From the NCBI RefSeq assembly GCF_004138205.1, contig NZ_RXNQ01000007.1, positions 54,201 through 118,200 on the forward strand: DNA of 64,000 nt, read 5' to 3'. The translations under genes were made by a program, and so were the position numbers. This document shows positions 34,001 to 42,937 of the stretch, in pieces. Numbering within the stretch: the first letter of the stretch is position 1; every line of letters starts with the position of its first letter. The stretch is from Pedobacter sp. SYP-B3415. Its GTDB lineage: Bacteria > Bacteroidota > Bacteroidia > Sphingobacteriales > Sphingobacteriaceae. The notes under the pieces are model-generated. The model was not told the DNA's origin. It was given only the letters and a program-made list of their open reading frames with translations, and did no database searches.

Positions 34001-36822
34001 CTTTTCTGAAAACGGTCGTCGTTTACAAACATGATGAACCTGATTTCGTCCGGATCCTGCCGGGGATCAGCGGGCTCTCAGGCCGGTTTGCAGCGGGGCT
34101 GTACCGGGTGCTGTTTCTGCTGAAAGACAATAGTTATTACCTCGTTAAACGGGTTTTGGTTAAGGCCGGCGGCAGCAACTATTTTCTATTCAGCAAGCTG
34201 GACCTGCATAAGCCTGATCTGATGAGCCTTGGTATTGATTCGCTTCTGAAAATTCCGAATACAATCAGAAACGCTGCAGATAACGGCAATCGCACTCCTG
34301 TTCCCGTTCGTATCGCAGAGCAGTTTAATGATCAGCACTTTAATCGCGCAGATTTCCCTTTTCGCATAACGGGTGTGGTAACGGACGCGCTCAATCATGC
34401 AGCCCTGCCCGGGGTGGCTGTAAAGGTAAAAGGATTTTCTGCAGGTGTTTTGACGCGCATGGATGGCTCGTTTACAATTGCCGTACCCGAAAAAGGCAGA
34501 CTGGTATTCAGTTCTCTGGGCTACGAATCAGAAGAGATTTCTATCAGACCCGGCAGCCATCTCGGGGTTGAGCTACGAGCGGCTCAGCTGGCGTTAGACG
34601 AGGTGGTTGTAGTAGGTTACGGCGCTCAATACAAGCGAAATCTCACATCGGCAGTTTCAACCTTGTCGGGGAAGCTTGCCGGGATTCAGATTCGCGGGTC
34701 AGCAGCACCGCATTCCAAAGAACCACTGTTGATTGTGGATGGTATTCCTTACAATGGAAAGGTTGCAGATATTGCCGCAGACGACATTGCAGACATGAGT
34801 GTTCTTCGGGATGCAGAAGCAACTGGCATATATGGGGCGATGGCTGCGAACGGCGTTGTCATCATCAAAACAAAACACAGTTCAATCATACTGCCGGCCG
34901 GGGGCGGGCCGGGGTCCGGACTTCGGCGCAACTTTTCGGACATGGGATTTTTCAAGCCTGATCTGCTCACGGACGGCGATGGCGTGGCCCGGTTCAAAGT
35001 GACATTTCCTGATGATATAACAAGCTGGAATACGCAGATAATGGCTATGACAGGCCGGCGGCAAACCGGGCAGCTCCAGACAACGATCCGCTCGTTCAAA
35101 GCGCTGAGTTCAAATTTTGTGTCACCACAGTTTGCGATAGCAGGAGACAGTATGCAGGTCATGGGCAAGGTGATGAATTACACGCCGAAAGAGGAAAGGG
35201 GGCTGCGTAAGTTTGCGGTAGGGGACAAGGAAGAACTGAGCGGAGAAATCCGCATAAAAAATGCACACCTGGACAGTATGATGGTGCTTATCGAGGGCAC
35301 TGACAGCCTGCGGTTCCGGTATACGCTTGAACAGGCAAACGGCTATCTGGATGGCGAAGACCGAAAAATTCCGGTTTACGCCGCCGGCGTAACTGAAACA
35401 GCCGGCAACTTTGCCGCCCTGCAGTCTGATACCGTTGTAAACTGGTCATTTGATGCGAATAAAGGACCGGTAAGATGGCGTGCCGAAGCCTCCGTGTTTC
35501 CCGTCCTTCTCGCCGAAATGGAACGGATCAGGAACTATCCCTATTTTTGCAACGAACAACTGGCTTCAAAACTGAAATCCCTGCTGCTGGAAAAACAATT
35601 GCGCAAGCTGCTCGGCGAACCGTTTACTTTTGAACGGGACATCGAGAAGATCATCACACTTCTGGAAAAAAACAGGCTGAGGCAAGGCACATGGTCGTGG
35701 TGGCCAAACGGGGTTCATAGTATGTGGATCACCTTGCATGCGGCCGAAGCGTTTTTATTGGCTGAAGAACAGGGTTATAAAACAAAGCTTGACCGGAAAT
35801 TACTTTTCAGCACGCTGACGGGCGAACTAACCAGGCTCCCTGCCGGCGAACGCATGCACCTCTTTGAGTTGCTTCATAAACTTGATCCGCACTATACGCT
35901 GAAGGACTGGCTGAAACGTGAAGAAAGTGCATTAAAGGGTCTGAAAGATGTTAGCACATCTGCAAGGCTCCGGCTGATGCGCTTTAAACAACTTGGCGGC
36001 GAACGCATTTCAGCTGAAAGCCTGCTGTCTGCGAAGAAAAATACGATGTTCGGCGGCATCTATTGGGGAAATGCCGGGCATCATTTTTTTGATAACAGTA
36101 TACAAAACACACTCTTGGTTTACAAAATGCTGAAACTGCAGGGCGGCAGGGAGGCGGAACTCCAAAAGATCAGACAATACTTTCTTGAACAACGCCGCGA
36201 CGGCGCCTGGCGAAACACATACGAGTCGGTTTTGATTCTCGAGACCATCCTGCCCGATCTGGTAGGCGCATCGGGCGCGAGAAAGCCCTCAAAGCTGGAG
36301 GTGAATGGTAAGTTATTTGGTGAATTTCCCGCCATGGGTACGGTGCTTCCGGCTGACCAGCTAAAGGTGGCGAAGACAGGGGGGCTTCCTGTTTACCTGA
36401 CGGCCTATCAGCAGGCAATGAATCCCAGGCCGGCGCGTGTTGAGAAAGATTTCGAGGTAAGAACGGCGCTGTGTCAGAACGGGCTTCCTGTAAATCAGCT
36501 TAGGGCCGGAGAGGCAGCTACGCTGCGTGTAAGCGTCAGTGCGCGTGCCGATGCGGATTATGTTATGATTGAGGTTCCGGTGCCTGCCGGGTGCTCGTAC
36601 ATGGATAAGACCATTGACTATAGCAAAGAGACACACCGCGAATATTTCAAAGAGAAGACGGCCATATTTTGCAGCAAGCTCAAACAGGGCGATCATACTT
36701 TCGAGATCAGGATTATGCCGCGCTACCAGGGCCGGTATGTCTTAAATCCGGCGAAGGCCGAAATGATGTACTTCCCTGTTTTTTATGGCCGGGAAGGGAT
36801 AAAAAGCGTGCGGATACAATAG
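31075..36822 (+). CDS. Giant alpha-2-macroglobulin protein with embedded TonB-plug segment
   Basis: A 1915-residue exported protein (signal peptide about residues 1-30). The N-terminal ~1080 residues are a series of macroglobulin-like beta domains. A CarboxypepD_reg-like domain follows (about 1092-1174, ITGVVTDALNHAALPGVAVKVKG), then a SusC-type plug (about 1174-1262, DEVVVVGYGAQ, LLIVDGIPYNG, GIYGAMAANGVVIIKT) without a beta-barrel. After that come the A2M bait/MG segment (about 1292-1380, VARFKVTFPDDITSWNTQIMA) and a helical thioester domain with a CxEQ motif (C1492-N-E-Q) that could form an intact internal thioester. A2M proteins trap proteases in the periplasm; no PBP1C partner is adjacent. 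Confidence 0.9.
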   Translation: MPKLSFNVSARTSLIYIVFILLLVIGSASGQKLSSSLTSSSLTRVYKLTDAETFLFATGKRSSSFFHNQVDSFQINRPYQAKLSPGHYLFVTARHNKLDYRLHAVQNLDIFFVNQSGKPAFILTDPQGKPVSHALVRIGQRRTVGFDEKQQLYVARRMLKQAVIQAEYEGQSNFFVLAQEERDYSPGFFRKIIYGKPLRYVWQPVKNIFNGRHRRKVRFEASKPAFTGYMTFSKPRYKPVDTLRWKALVVTTKGRSIQATAAELVLKRPGEADQVVDTVQPVRAGSYSGQFPLAKLKLQLDQQYTLELRKPGSASAMVSKYFAYEDYELGSLQFAVRTDKTEQSPGNPAAIYMKAIDDNGLAVPDGRVEVVVTSGAVKVYGASEVFVRDTLWKKKINLEPVGETKLVIPDNVFPQADLSFRVSFEFRNSNNESRREERNLTYKYGAEQIVGRFERDSIAFYYYKHGKSHRAPAVLYRSLPDGSYADSLAVSLPYKSGFDPRFAGFEIKAGKLWAEIDVEDFEPDVSFVATQTADSLRVQLNNPRQIPVWYTVYSGNGSLFKGYAQKLDTTIRFSGRKTVHVRGSFRWGEDEKHVEQMTQYNKNLLDVKLDAPEVIFPGQSVNMRVAVRDAANRPVSHADLTAQAYTTKFDQHTVIMPYFRDRRYTALKARSFFEGENIDLTSGQLPLEWPRWAKRLAIDTVEYYKFMYPTARYELAERSADSTTSVLPFLVRNGAIEPVSIVYVDGVPVFFSQSDQFQRYAFKIGPGRHRIILRSSTFEADFVTDIRPGHRHVISILADPSNKDARVVVQPAKLHQAEQFELSKYMLRVDDNFESEKTVIKDDDGNKMLLSMPRRDEKNLLIGPIAANYLTFSRPSLTMPFLKEAGFSYTFSPGLIRQKSAPLFENPDWVLRPDAAWGNTDYRQHVLQPQELDSIWNDYLDLRSRTTQLFPAGSRSPLESTPLTIELDTALTAGRPFLKTVVVYKHDEPDFVRILPGISGLSGRFAAGLYRVLFLLKDNSYYLVKRVLVKAGGSNYFLFSKLDLHKPDLMSLGIDSLLKIPNTIRNAADNGNRTPVPVRIAEQFNDQHFNRADFPFRITGVVTDALNHAALPGVAVKVKGFSAGVLTRMDGSFTIAVPEKGRLVFSSLGYESEEISIRPGSHLGVELRAAQLALDEVVVVGYGAQYKRNLTSAVSTLSGKLAGIQIRGSAAPHSKEPLLIVDGIPYNGKVADIAADDIADMSVLRDAEATGIYGAMAANGVVIIKTKHSSIILPAGGGPGSGLRRNFSDMGFFKPDLLTDGDGVARFKVTFPDDITSWNTQIMAMTGRRQTGQLQTTIRSFKALSSNFVSPQFAIAGDSMQVMGKVMNYTPKEERGLRKFAVGDKEELSGEIRIKNAHLDSMMVLIEGTDSLRFRYTLEQANGYLDGEDRKIPVYAAGVTETAGNFAALQSDTVVNWSFDANKGPVRWRAEASVFPVLLAEMERIRNYPYFCNEQLASKLKSLLLEKQLRKLLGEPFTFERDIEKIITLLEKNRLRQGTWSWWPNGVHSMWITLHAAEAFLLAEEQGYKTKLDRKLLFSTLTGELTRLPAGERMHLFELLHKLDPHYTLKDWLKREESALKGLKDVSTSARLRLMRFKQLGGERISAESLLSAKKNTMFGGIYWGNAGHHFFDNSIQNTLLVYKMLKLQGGREAELQKIRQYFLEQRRDGAWRNTYESVLILETILPDLVGASGARKPSKLEVNGKLFGEFPAMGTVLPADQLKVAKTGGLPVYLTAYQQAMNPRPARVEKDFEVRTALCQNGLPVNQLRAGEAATLRVSVSARADADYVMIEVPVPAGCSYMDKTIDYSKETHREYFKEKTAIFCSKLKQGDHTFEIRIMPRYQGRYVLNPAKAEMMYFPVFYGREGIKSVRIQ

Positions 36823-36840
36823 GGACTGAGTGCCCGGTGG

Positions 36841-37734
36841 CTAGTTCCAGGTCCAGACCTGGACAAGTTTGTCATCGCCGGTTGAAAGCAGTGAATCTCC
36901 GTCGGGAGTCCATGATATTGTGTTTACAGAGTGGGTATGGCCGGAACCCGCTTTGTCAATGCTAAGAATCTTCAACAGCCTGAAATCGTCAGCGCTCCAA
37001 AGTTTGATGCTTTTATCCTGACTGCAGGTTGCGAAATAGGGGAGCGAGGGATGAAAGACGATGCCATATACGGCAAAGAGGTGTGCAGGGAGATTTGTCA
37101 GTTCCTCATAATTACCGGCAGACCATTTTTTTACCTGCGCATCGCGGGAACCCGACAGCAGCCATGTGCCGTCCGGGGCGTACCTGAGTGATGTAACCGG
37201 CCCCTGATGGCCGGCAATTTCTGCACGCAGGCTGTAGTCTGTCGTATCATAGATGCGAATAAGGTTGTCTTTGGAGCCCACAGCCAATTCCTGTCCGCCG
37301 GGCGACAGGGCCAGGCAACGCGCTGTGGCCGGGCTTACCTGCAGCTGATACAAATGCTGTAGACTATCTGCCGACCATACAGTCAATATGCCGTCTTCCC
37401 CACATGATACCAGTTCGTTTTTCTGCGGGATTCCCTGCAAGGCGAACACCGCTTTGTTATGCGCGGGCATTTGTGTTGTTCCGCCGGTTGAAAAATCGAA
37501 TGCTTCGATCAGACCGCTTTTCTGGCCCGCAAATAATTTGTTTTCATACACATGAAGGGCATAAACGGAACTCGCTACCGGCATGAGTACCTTAGAAAAA
37601 GAAAGCGAGTCTGCAGCCCACTCAACCACGCCTTTGTCGTTCCCTGCCGTATAAAAAAAAGGCCGGGAGGAATCTGCCGCCAGGGCATAAACCGGGTTTT
37701 GGTGTCCCGGCAATGTTTTCTTCAGGTGAAGCAT
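36841..37734 (-). CDS. WD40 repeat protein, last gene of the his operon
   Basis: A 297-residue protein with about seven WD40 blades (repeated GHxxPVxxL...LLSGSRDAQVKKW, FATCSQDKSIKLW, LLSTGDDKLVQVW), predicted as a complete propeller with no signal peptide. It starts 9 nt after hisIE on the same strand and is probably co-transcribed with histidine synthesis, though nothing links it functionally to that pathway. Convergent with the A2M gene, 18 nt away, no terminator seen. Confidence 0.9.
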   Translation of the reverse strand: MLHLKKTLPGHQNPVYALAADSSRPFFYTAGNDKGVVEWAADSLSFSKVLMPVASSVYALHVYENKLFAGQKSGLIEAFDFSTGGTTQMPAHNKAVFALQGIPQKNELVSCGEDGILTVWSADSLQHLYQLQVSPATARCLALSPGGQELAVGSKDNLIRIYDTTDYSLRAEIAGHQGPVTSLRYAPDGTWLLSGSRDAQVKKWSAGNYEELTNLPAHLFAVYGIVFHPSLPYFATCSQDKSIKLWSADDFRLLKILSIDKAGSGHTHSVNTISWTPDGDSLLSTGDDKLVQVWTWN

Positions 37735-37743
37735 GCGCGTAGG

Positions 37744-38352
37744 TTATCGGTGTCTTTTTTCCAGGTTGAGGGCAACATCTTTCCAGCTGCGGCCTTTCTC
37801 GCGCAGCAGCACAGAAAGGTGAAACACCAGGTCTGAAGCCTCATTGATAAAATCCTCGTCGGTTTCAGCCAGGGCGGCAATTACCGTTTCAACACCTTCT
37901 TCGCCAACCTTTTGGGCAATTTTATTCAGGCCCTTGTTTCGCAGTTTGTTTACGTAAGAGCCTTCAGCAGGGTTGGTGTAGCGGTCTTCGATGATACGTT
38001 CCAGTTCAAAAACAAAGTTCTGATTATATGGAGTATCAAAACAGCTCCGGTTTCCGGTATGGCATGTCGGACCAATCGGATCGGCTTTGATCAGGATCGT
38101 ATCCCGATCGCAGTCGAGATAGAGGTCTTTCAGCAGCAAAAAGTTTCCGCTGCTTTCGCCTTTAGTCCAAAGCCGGTTTTTCGAACGCGAAAAGAATGTT
38201 ACCTTACCCTCGCTGATGGTTTGTTCGAGTGCCTCTCTGGTCATGTACCCAAGCATCAGCACTTCAAGGGTACTTGCATCCTGAACAACGGCAGGCAGCA
38301 TGCCTTCGCCCTTGCTCCAATCTGCTTCAGCCGGTCCGGAAAATATATTCAT
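37744..38352 (-). CDS. hisIE: Bifunctional phosphoribosyl-AMP cyclohydrolase / phosphoribosyl-ATP pyrophosphatase
   Basis: A 202-residue fusion catalysing steps 2 and 3 of histidine synthesis. HisI part (about 1-110): LMLGYMTREAL, FFSRSKNRLWTKGESSGN, DCDRDTILIKADPIGPTCHTG with the metal-binding Cys/Asp. HisE part (about 115-202): KKVGEEGVETVIAALAE-type helices and E-A-S-D-L-V-F-H-L-S-V-L-L. It follows hisF by 2 nt and is the last his gene. Confidence 0.95.
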   Translation of the reverse strand: MNIFSGPAEADWSKGEGMLPAVVQDASTLEVLMLGYMTREALEQTISEGKVTFFSRSKNRLWTKGESSGNFLLLKDLYLDCDRDTILIKADPIGPTCHTGNRSCFDTPYNQNFVFELERIIEDRYTNPAEGSYVNKLRNKGLNKIAQKVGEEGVETVIAALAETDEDFINEASDLVFHLSVLLREKGRSWKDVALNLEKRHR

Positions 38353-38354
38353 TT

Positions 38355-39131
38355 TTATTGTATTATGCGATCAGGCTGCAGCCTGACCGGAATGTTATGT
38401 GCCTTAAGTTCTTTTTTTAGTTCAGGTATCAGAATCTCGCCATAATGGAAAACCGATGCAGCAAGGGCGGCATCTACGTTTGCATTTAAAAACACATCTG
38501 TAAAATCGGCCGTTTTTCCGGCGCCGCCTGATGCGATGATCGGAATATTGATGCTGTCGTTGATCTTTCGTAGCAGCGTACAATCGAAGCCCTGTTTGGT
38601 TCCATCGTGATCCATTGACGTTAGGAGAATCTCGCCCGCACCGCGTGTTTCAGCATCTTTGATCCAGGTTTCGGTCTCGATGGCTGTAACCAGTCGGCCG
38701 CCGTTCAGGTGAACGAGGTTTTTGCCTTCAATCTGCCGGGTATCGACAGCGAGAACCACGAACTGTACGCCGAAAGCCTCCGCGAGATCTTCAATGAGCT
38801 GCGGATTTCGTACTGCTGCCGAATTGATACTTACTTTATCGGCTCCGGCGCTGAGCAGCGCTTCTGCATCCGCAACAGAACTTATTCCGCCACCAATGGT
38901 GAAGGGAATGTTCAGCTGCCGGGCTACAGACTTCACCATCTCGATGGTGGTTTTGCGTTTCTCGTGTGTGGCTGTAATGTCGAGAAAGACCAGTTCATCA
39001 GCGCCCTGCTGTGCATACTGAGCGGCCAGTTCTACCGGGTCTCCGGCATCCCGCAGGTCGACAAAATTGATTCCTTTTACAGTACGCCCGTCTTTTACAT
39101 CAAGGCAGGGGATAATTCTTTTACTGAGCAT
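38355..39131 (-). CDS. hisF: Imidazole glycerol phosphate synthase, cyclase subunit
   Basis: A 258-residue TIM barrel converting PRFAR plus ammonia to imidazole glycerol phosphate and AICAR. Seen: N-terminal [19 protein letters not shown] (catalytic Asp), [31 protein letters not shown], the second phosphate site [18 protein letters not shown] (catalytic Asp), and [13 protein letters not shown]. Works with HisH. Overlaps the hisA stop by 1 nt (TAATG). Confidence 0.96.
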   Translation of the reverse strand: MLSKRIIPCLDVKDGRTVKGINFVDLRDAGDPVELAAQYAQQGADELVFLDITATHEKRKTTIEMVKSVARQLNIPFTIGGGISSVADAEALLSAGADKVSINSAAVRNPQLIEDLAEAFGVQFVVLAVDTRQIEGKNLVHLNGGRLVTAIETETWIKDAETRGAGEILLTSMDHDGTKQGFDCTLLRKINDSINIPIIASGGAGKTADFTDVFLNANVDAALAASVFHYGEILIPELKKELKAHNIPVRLQPDRIIQ

Positions 39132-39880
39132 TAGAGCGATGTCATGGCCTTGAGATTCCAGGCTTTAATCTCTTCGATACTGATACGGTTTTCGTAGATC
39201 GCCTTACCGACAACACAGCTGCGAATGTTCAGCTTTGCCAGATCTTCGATGTCCTGCATGGAGCTGATTCCGCCGGAGGCGATCAGTTTGATAAAAGGGG
39301 AGTGGTTTAATAACTTTTCGTAAAGTTCTATGGCTGCGCCGCCCAGTTTTCCGTCCTTGTTAATATCCGTGCAAAGGAACCTGAAAAAGCCCAGTTGCAG
39401 ACAGCGGTCAACATAATCCATCAGTTTGATGGGCGAGCTTTCCATCCACCCTGAATACTTGATCACTTCGTCAAGCACGTCGATGGCGATAACGATGCGG
39501 TTGGCATGGTCTTCTTTTTTGCCGACTTCCCGGCTCAGCTCTTCCAGAAACGAAGGGTTGGTGATAGCCTGCGTACCTACAATGACGCGCTGAATACCTG
39601 AGTCAAGCAGCTCTGTAACCTGATCGATGGTGCGGATACCGCCGCCATACTGAACGCGCATTTCTGTTTTTTTGATAATATCAAAAAGCGTTTTCTGGTT
39701 GCTAAAGTCGCCTTTGGCACCGTTCAGGTCAATGATATGGATAAAATCGGTTCCGTTTGACTGGTATTTCTCGATCATCTCTGCGATCGAAACATCGTAT
39801 TCAGTTTTTTGGTTGTAATCACCTTCGCGCAGGCGAACGACCTTTCCGTCCAGGATATCGATGGCGGGAATTATGTACAT
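39131..39880 (-). CDS. hisA: Phosphoribosylformimino-AICAR isomerase
   Basis: A 249-residue TIM barrel catalysing the Amadori rearrangement of ProFAR to PRFAR. Seen: [20 protein letters not shown] (catalytic Asp), [45 protein letters not shown] (catalytic Asp) and [10 protein letters not shown]. Lies between hisH (4 nt) and hisF (1-nt overlap). Confidence 0.95.
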   Translation of the reverse strand: MYIIPAIDILDGKVVRLREGDYNQKTEYDVSIAEMIEKYQSNGTDFIHIIDLNGAKGDFSNQKTLFDIIKKTEMRVQYGGGIRTIDQVTELLDSGIQRVIVGTQAITNPSFLEELSREVGKKEDHANRIVIAIDVLDEVIKYSGWMESSPIKLMDYVDRCLQLGFFRFLCTDINKDGKLGGAAIELYEKLLNHSPFIKLIASGGISSMQDIEDLAKLNIRSCVVGKAIYENRISIEEIKAWNLKAMTSL

Positions 39881-39884
39881 TTTT

Positions 39885-40475
39885 CTAAGTTATGTTGCTG
39901 AAGTTTTTCAATAGTTGCTCGCCGGCAGCACCAGACTTTTCTGGGTGGAACTGCACGCCGTAAAAATTATCCCTGTTAATTGCCGCAGAGAACCGGTTTC
40001 CATAGGTTACCGAAGCGATGTCAAAAATAGGCTTATATTCAATAAAATACGAATGCACAAAATAGAATTGTGCAAATTCATCAACACCCTGAAACAGTAA
40101 ATTGTTTTGGTGCTGAACGGTGTTCCAGCCCATGTGTGGTATTTTGATTCCCAGCTCTTTATCAAACAAACGGGTACGCAGCGGGATGATGTTCAGCAGA
40201 TCGCTGTCGCCCTCTTCAGAATGCGCTGTAAGCAGTTGCATGCCAACGCATATGCCCAGTACGGGTTTGGTCAGCCTGCAGATCGGTTCAACAAGGCCTG
40301 TTGCCCGCAGTTTTTGCATGGCGGCTCCCGCGTGGCCTACGCCGGGTATAATAATGTGGCTGTAGCTTTCAAGTTCAGCCTCAGTATTTACCATGTCGAA
40401 CTGCAGACCAAGTCTGTCCAGTGCGGCTGTAAGGGAAAAGATGTTTCCGGCGCCGTAGTTTATAATGCCTATCAT
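39885..40475 (-). CDS. hisH: Imidazole glycerol phosphate synthase, glutaminase subunit
   Basis: A 196-residue class I glutamine amidotransferase. Seen: the N-terminal GIINYGAGNI, oxyanion strand ILPGVGHAG-type (IIPGVGHAGAAM), nucleophile GICVGMQLL and the His-x-Glu pair in GVQFHPEKSG. Supplies ammonia to HisF. 11 nt after hisB. Confidence 0.95.
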   Translation of the reverse strand: MIGIINYGAGNIFSLTAALDRLGLQFDMVNTEAELESYSHIIIPGVGHAGAAMQKLRATGLVEPICRLTKPVLGICVGMQLLTAHSEEGDSDLLNIIPLRTRLFDKELGIKIPHMGWNTVQHQNNLLFQGVDEFAQFYFVHSYFIEYKPIFDIASVTYGNRFSAAINRDNFYGVQFHPEKSGAAGEQLLKNFSNIT

Positions 40476-40486
40476 ATCAGATACGT

Positions 40487-41620
40487 TTATAACAATCCTT
40501 TTGTACTTGGTAAGACCATTTTTTCGGGATCACGTTTAATGGCCATTTTTATGGCTTTTGCGAATGCCTTAAATATCGCTTCGATTTTATGGTGCTCGTT
40601 TTCGCCTTCTGCTTTGATATTCAGGTTGCATTTTGCAGCATCGCTGAATGATTTGAAGAAGTGGAAGAACATCTCGGTGGGCATATCGCCGACTTTCTCC
40701 CGGCTGAACTTTGCATCCCAGACGATCCAGTTGCGGCCGCCGAAGTCAATCGCCGCCTGTGCCAGGCAATCATCCATGGGCAGGCAGAAACCGTAACGTT
40801 CAATGCCAAGTTTGTTGCCTAAGGCCCTGGCAAACGCTTCACCGAGCGCAATCCCGGTATCTTCGATTGTATGGTGTTCGTCGATATGCAGGTCGCCTTT
40901 TGTCTCCACGTGAAGATCAATGCCGCCATGACGGGCAATCTGGTCAAGCATGTGGTCAAAAAAGTGGAGGCCTGTTGAGACAGAAGCTTTACCGGTTCCG
41001 TCGAGGTCAAGCTTTACACTGATTTTCGTTTCATTCGTGTCGCGGGTGTGACTGATGCAGCGGCTGCCGGAGCGAAGAAAGGTATAGACCTCTGCCCAAT
41101 CGGTGGTTTCAAGTGCGATGATGTCTTCGAGTGTTTCGTATTTATCAAGAAGTTCATGTTTACCCAGGTGATCGTTCTGACGCAGGTAAATAGCGCGGGC
41201 ACCGAGATTTTTTGCCAGGATCACATCATTAAGCCTGTCGCCGATAACGAATGAGTTAGCCAGGTCGTATCCTTCTGCCAGATAATGTAACAATAGCCCT
41301 GTTTGCGGCTTACGTGTAGGGGCATTTTCATGCGCAAAAGTCCGGTCAATGATTACCTCCGTAAAGTCTACGCCTTCGCCTGAAAAGGTATCCAGGATAA
41401 AATTGTGCACCGGCCAGAAGTTTTCTTCGGGATGTGAGCTTGTTCCAAGGCCGTCCTGATTGGTAACCATAACGAGGTCAAAATCGAGTTCACGCGCAAT
41501 TTTGCTCAGGTAATGCAGCGATTTCGGATAGAACTTCAGTTTTGCAAAACTGTCGATCTGCTCATCCTCCGGTTCGAGAATCAGCGTTCCATCACGGTCT
41601 ATAAAGAGTATTTTTTTCAT
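40487..41620 (-). CDS. hisB: Bifunctional histidinol-phosphatase / imidazoleglycerol-phosphate dehydratase
   Basis: A 377-residue fusion. N-terminal HAD phosphatase (about 1-165): [17 protein letters not shown], the Cys-poor loop replaced by HLGKHELL, and [11 protein letters not shown]-terminal dehydratase (about 185-377): [35 protein letters not shown] and [17 protein letters not shown] carrying the Mn-binding His/Glu. The fusion order is that of E. coli HisB. Directly upstream are two units of the 120-bp tandem repeat, the last ending 12 nt before the ATG. Confidence 0.96.
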   Translation of the reverse strand: MKKILFIDRDGTLILEPEDEQIDSFAKLKFYPKSLHYLSKIARELDFDLVMVTNQDGLGTSSHPEENFWPVHNFILDTFSGEGVDFTEVIIDRTFAHENAPTRKPQTGLLLHYLAEGYDLANSFVIGDRLNDVILAKNLGARAIYLRQNDHLGKHELLDKYETLEDIIALETTDWAEVYTFLRSGSRCISHTRDTNETKISVKLDLDGTGKASVSTGLHFFDHMLDQIARHGGIDLHVETKGDLHIDEHHTIEDTGIALGEAFARALGNKLGIERYGFCLPMDDCLAQAAIDFGGRNWIVWDAKFSREKVGDMPTEMFFHFFKSFSDAAKCNLNIKAEGENEHHKIEAIFKAFAKAIKMAIKRDPEKMVLPSTKGLL

Positions 41621-41631
41621 GCTGTTATTCA

Positions 41632-41885
41632 GTCTTGAGATTTGAGTCCTGAGATTTGAGACTACCGCCTAAAAATCCTGCGTCAATTTGGAAAGTCGAG
41701 GGGCTTTGCACCCAGTCATATCTAACATCTCATATCTAACATCTCATATCTAACAATAGTCTTGAGATTTGAGTCCTGAGATGTGAGACTACCGCCTAAA
41801 ATCAACGCGCCAATTTGGAAAGTCGAGGGGCTTTGCACCCAGTCTCATATCTAACATCTCATATCTCACATCTCATATCTAACAA
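41632..41885 (-). repeat. Two-unit copy of the 120-bp tandem repeat inside the his operon
   Basis: Two units of the family found at 23591-24300, read on the minus strand with the same internal order (GATATGAGAT words, GACTGGGTGCA, AATTGG core, GGCGGTAGTCTCA, GGACTCAAATCTCAAGACT). Cores match the second core type (units 4-6 of the larger array). The repeat occupies the entire hisC-hisB gap and ends 12 nt before the hisB ATG, keeping the same orientation relative to transcription as the larger array. Confidence 0.9.
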
Positions 41886-42926
41886 TCAATAGTTTTTCAG
41901 CCGCTCCAGCAGCAGCTCATTTTCTTTTGGTGTGCCGACCGTTATCCGGAGGCAGCCTTCGCAGAGCGTTACCTTTGATCTGTCGCGCACAATGATGCCG
42001 TCGTCTACCAGCCGGTCGTAGATTCGTCCGGGATCGGTGACTTCTACCAGGATGAAGTTTGCATCAGAAGGGTAGACCTGCTTAACCAGCGGCAATGTTG
42101 TGAGCGCATCACTCAGCGCATTACGTTGCGCTACGGTTTGTTTAATCCAGTCATTCACCTGATCAACATTCTTAAGCGCCTCAAGAGCAAGATCCTGCGT
42201 GGCCTGGTTAATGTTGTATGGTGGCTTAATTTTGTTGAGCACATCAATGATCTGTGATGAGGCAAAGGCCATCCCTAAACGCAGCGCCGCCAGGCCCCAG
42301 GCTTTTGAGAAGGTTTGCAGAATCACCAGGTTAGCATATTCAGTCAATTCGCGGATAAAGGTATGCTGTCTTGAAAAGTTGATGTATGCCTCATCGATAA
42401 CCACCAAGCCTTTGAAGTTCGTAAGCAGGGTCTCAATATCCTGCCTGTTAATTGAATTGCCGGTAGGGTTATTGGGTGAGCAAACGAAGATCAGTTTGGT
42501 ATTTGCGTCGATTGATTCTGCGATGCCGTTCAGGTCAAGCTGAAAATCAGGTAACAAGCTTACTTTTCTGACTGCCACGTCATTTATATTCGCTGACACC
42601 TCGTACATACCATAGGTTGGAGGTACGAGAATAACGTTGTCTCTCCCCGGGTTACAAAAAGCACGGTAAAGCAGGTCTATGGCTTCATCAGATCCATTTC
42701 CAAGGAAAGTGTTTTCTATCGGGACTCCTTTAATGCGGCCTATCGCTTCTTTGAGGTCGAGTTGTAATGGATCGGGATAGCGGTTGTAGTCAGCCGGGAG
42801 GGGAGAGCCGAAGCTGTTTTCGTTGGCATCAAGAAATACCGATGCCTGCCCCTTAAACTCGTCTCGGGCGGTCGAGTAGGGACTGAGTTTCTGTATATTT
42901 TCTCTTACGAGGTCGTTGATATTCAT
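41886..42926 (-). CDS. hisC: Histidinol-phosphate aminotransferase
   Basis: A 346-residue PLP-dependent class I/II aminotransferase converting imidazole acetol phosphate to histidinol phosphate. Seen: NENSFGSPLP, YPDP, GNGSDEAIDLL, PNNPTGN, VVIDEAYINF, and the PLP lysine in QTFSKAWGLAALRLG, then RITVGTPKENELLL. The 3' end abuts the repeat: the stop codon is the first bases after the last repeat unit. 11 nt after hisD. Confidence 0.95.
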   Translation of the reverse strand: MNINDLVRENIQKLSPYSTARDEFKGQASVFLDANENSFGSPLPADYNRYPDPLQLDLKEAIGRIKGVPIENTFLGNGSDEAIDLLYRAFCNPGRDNVILVPPTYGMYEVSANINDVAVRKVSLLPDFQLDLNGIAESIDANTKLIFVCSPNNPTGNSINRQDIETLLTNFKGLVVIDEAYINFSRQHTFIRELTEYANLVILQTFSKAWGLAALRLGMAFASSQIIDVLNKIKPPYNINQATQDLALEALKNVDQVNDWIKQTVAQRNALSDALTTLPLVKQVYPSDANFILVEVTDPGRIYDRLVDDGIIVRDRSKVTLCEGCLRITVGTPKENELLLERLKNY

Positions 42927-42937
42927 TGTGTATGATA

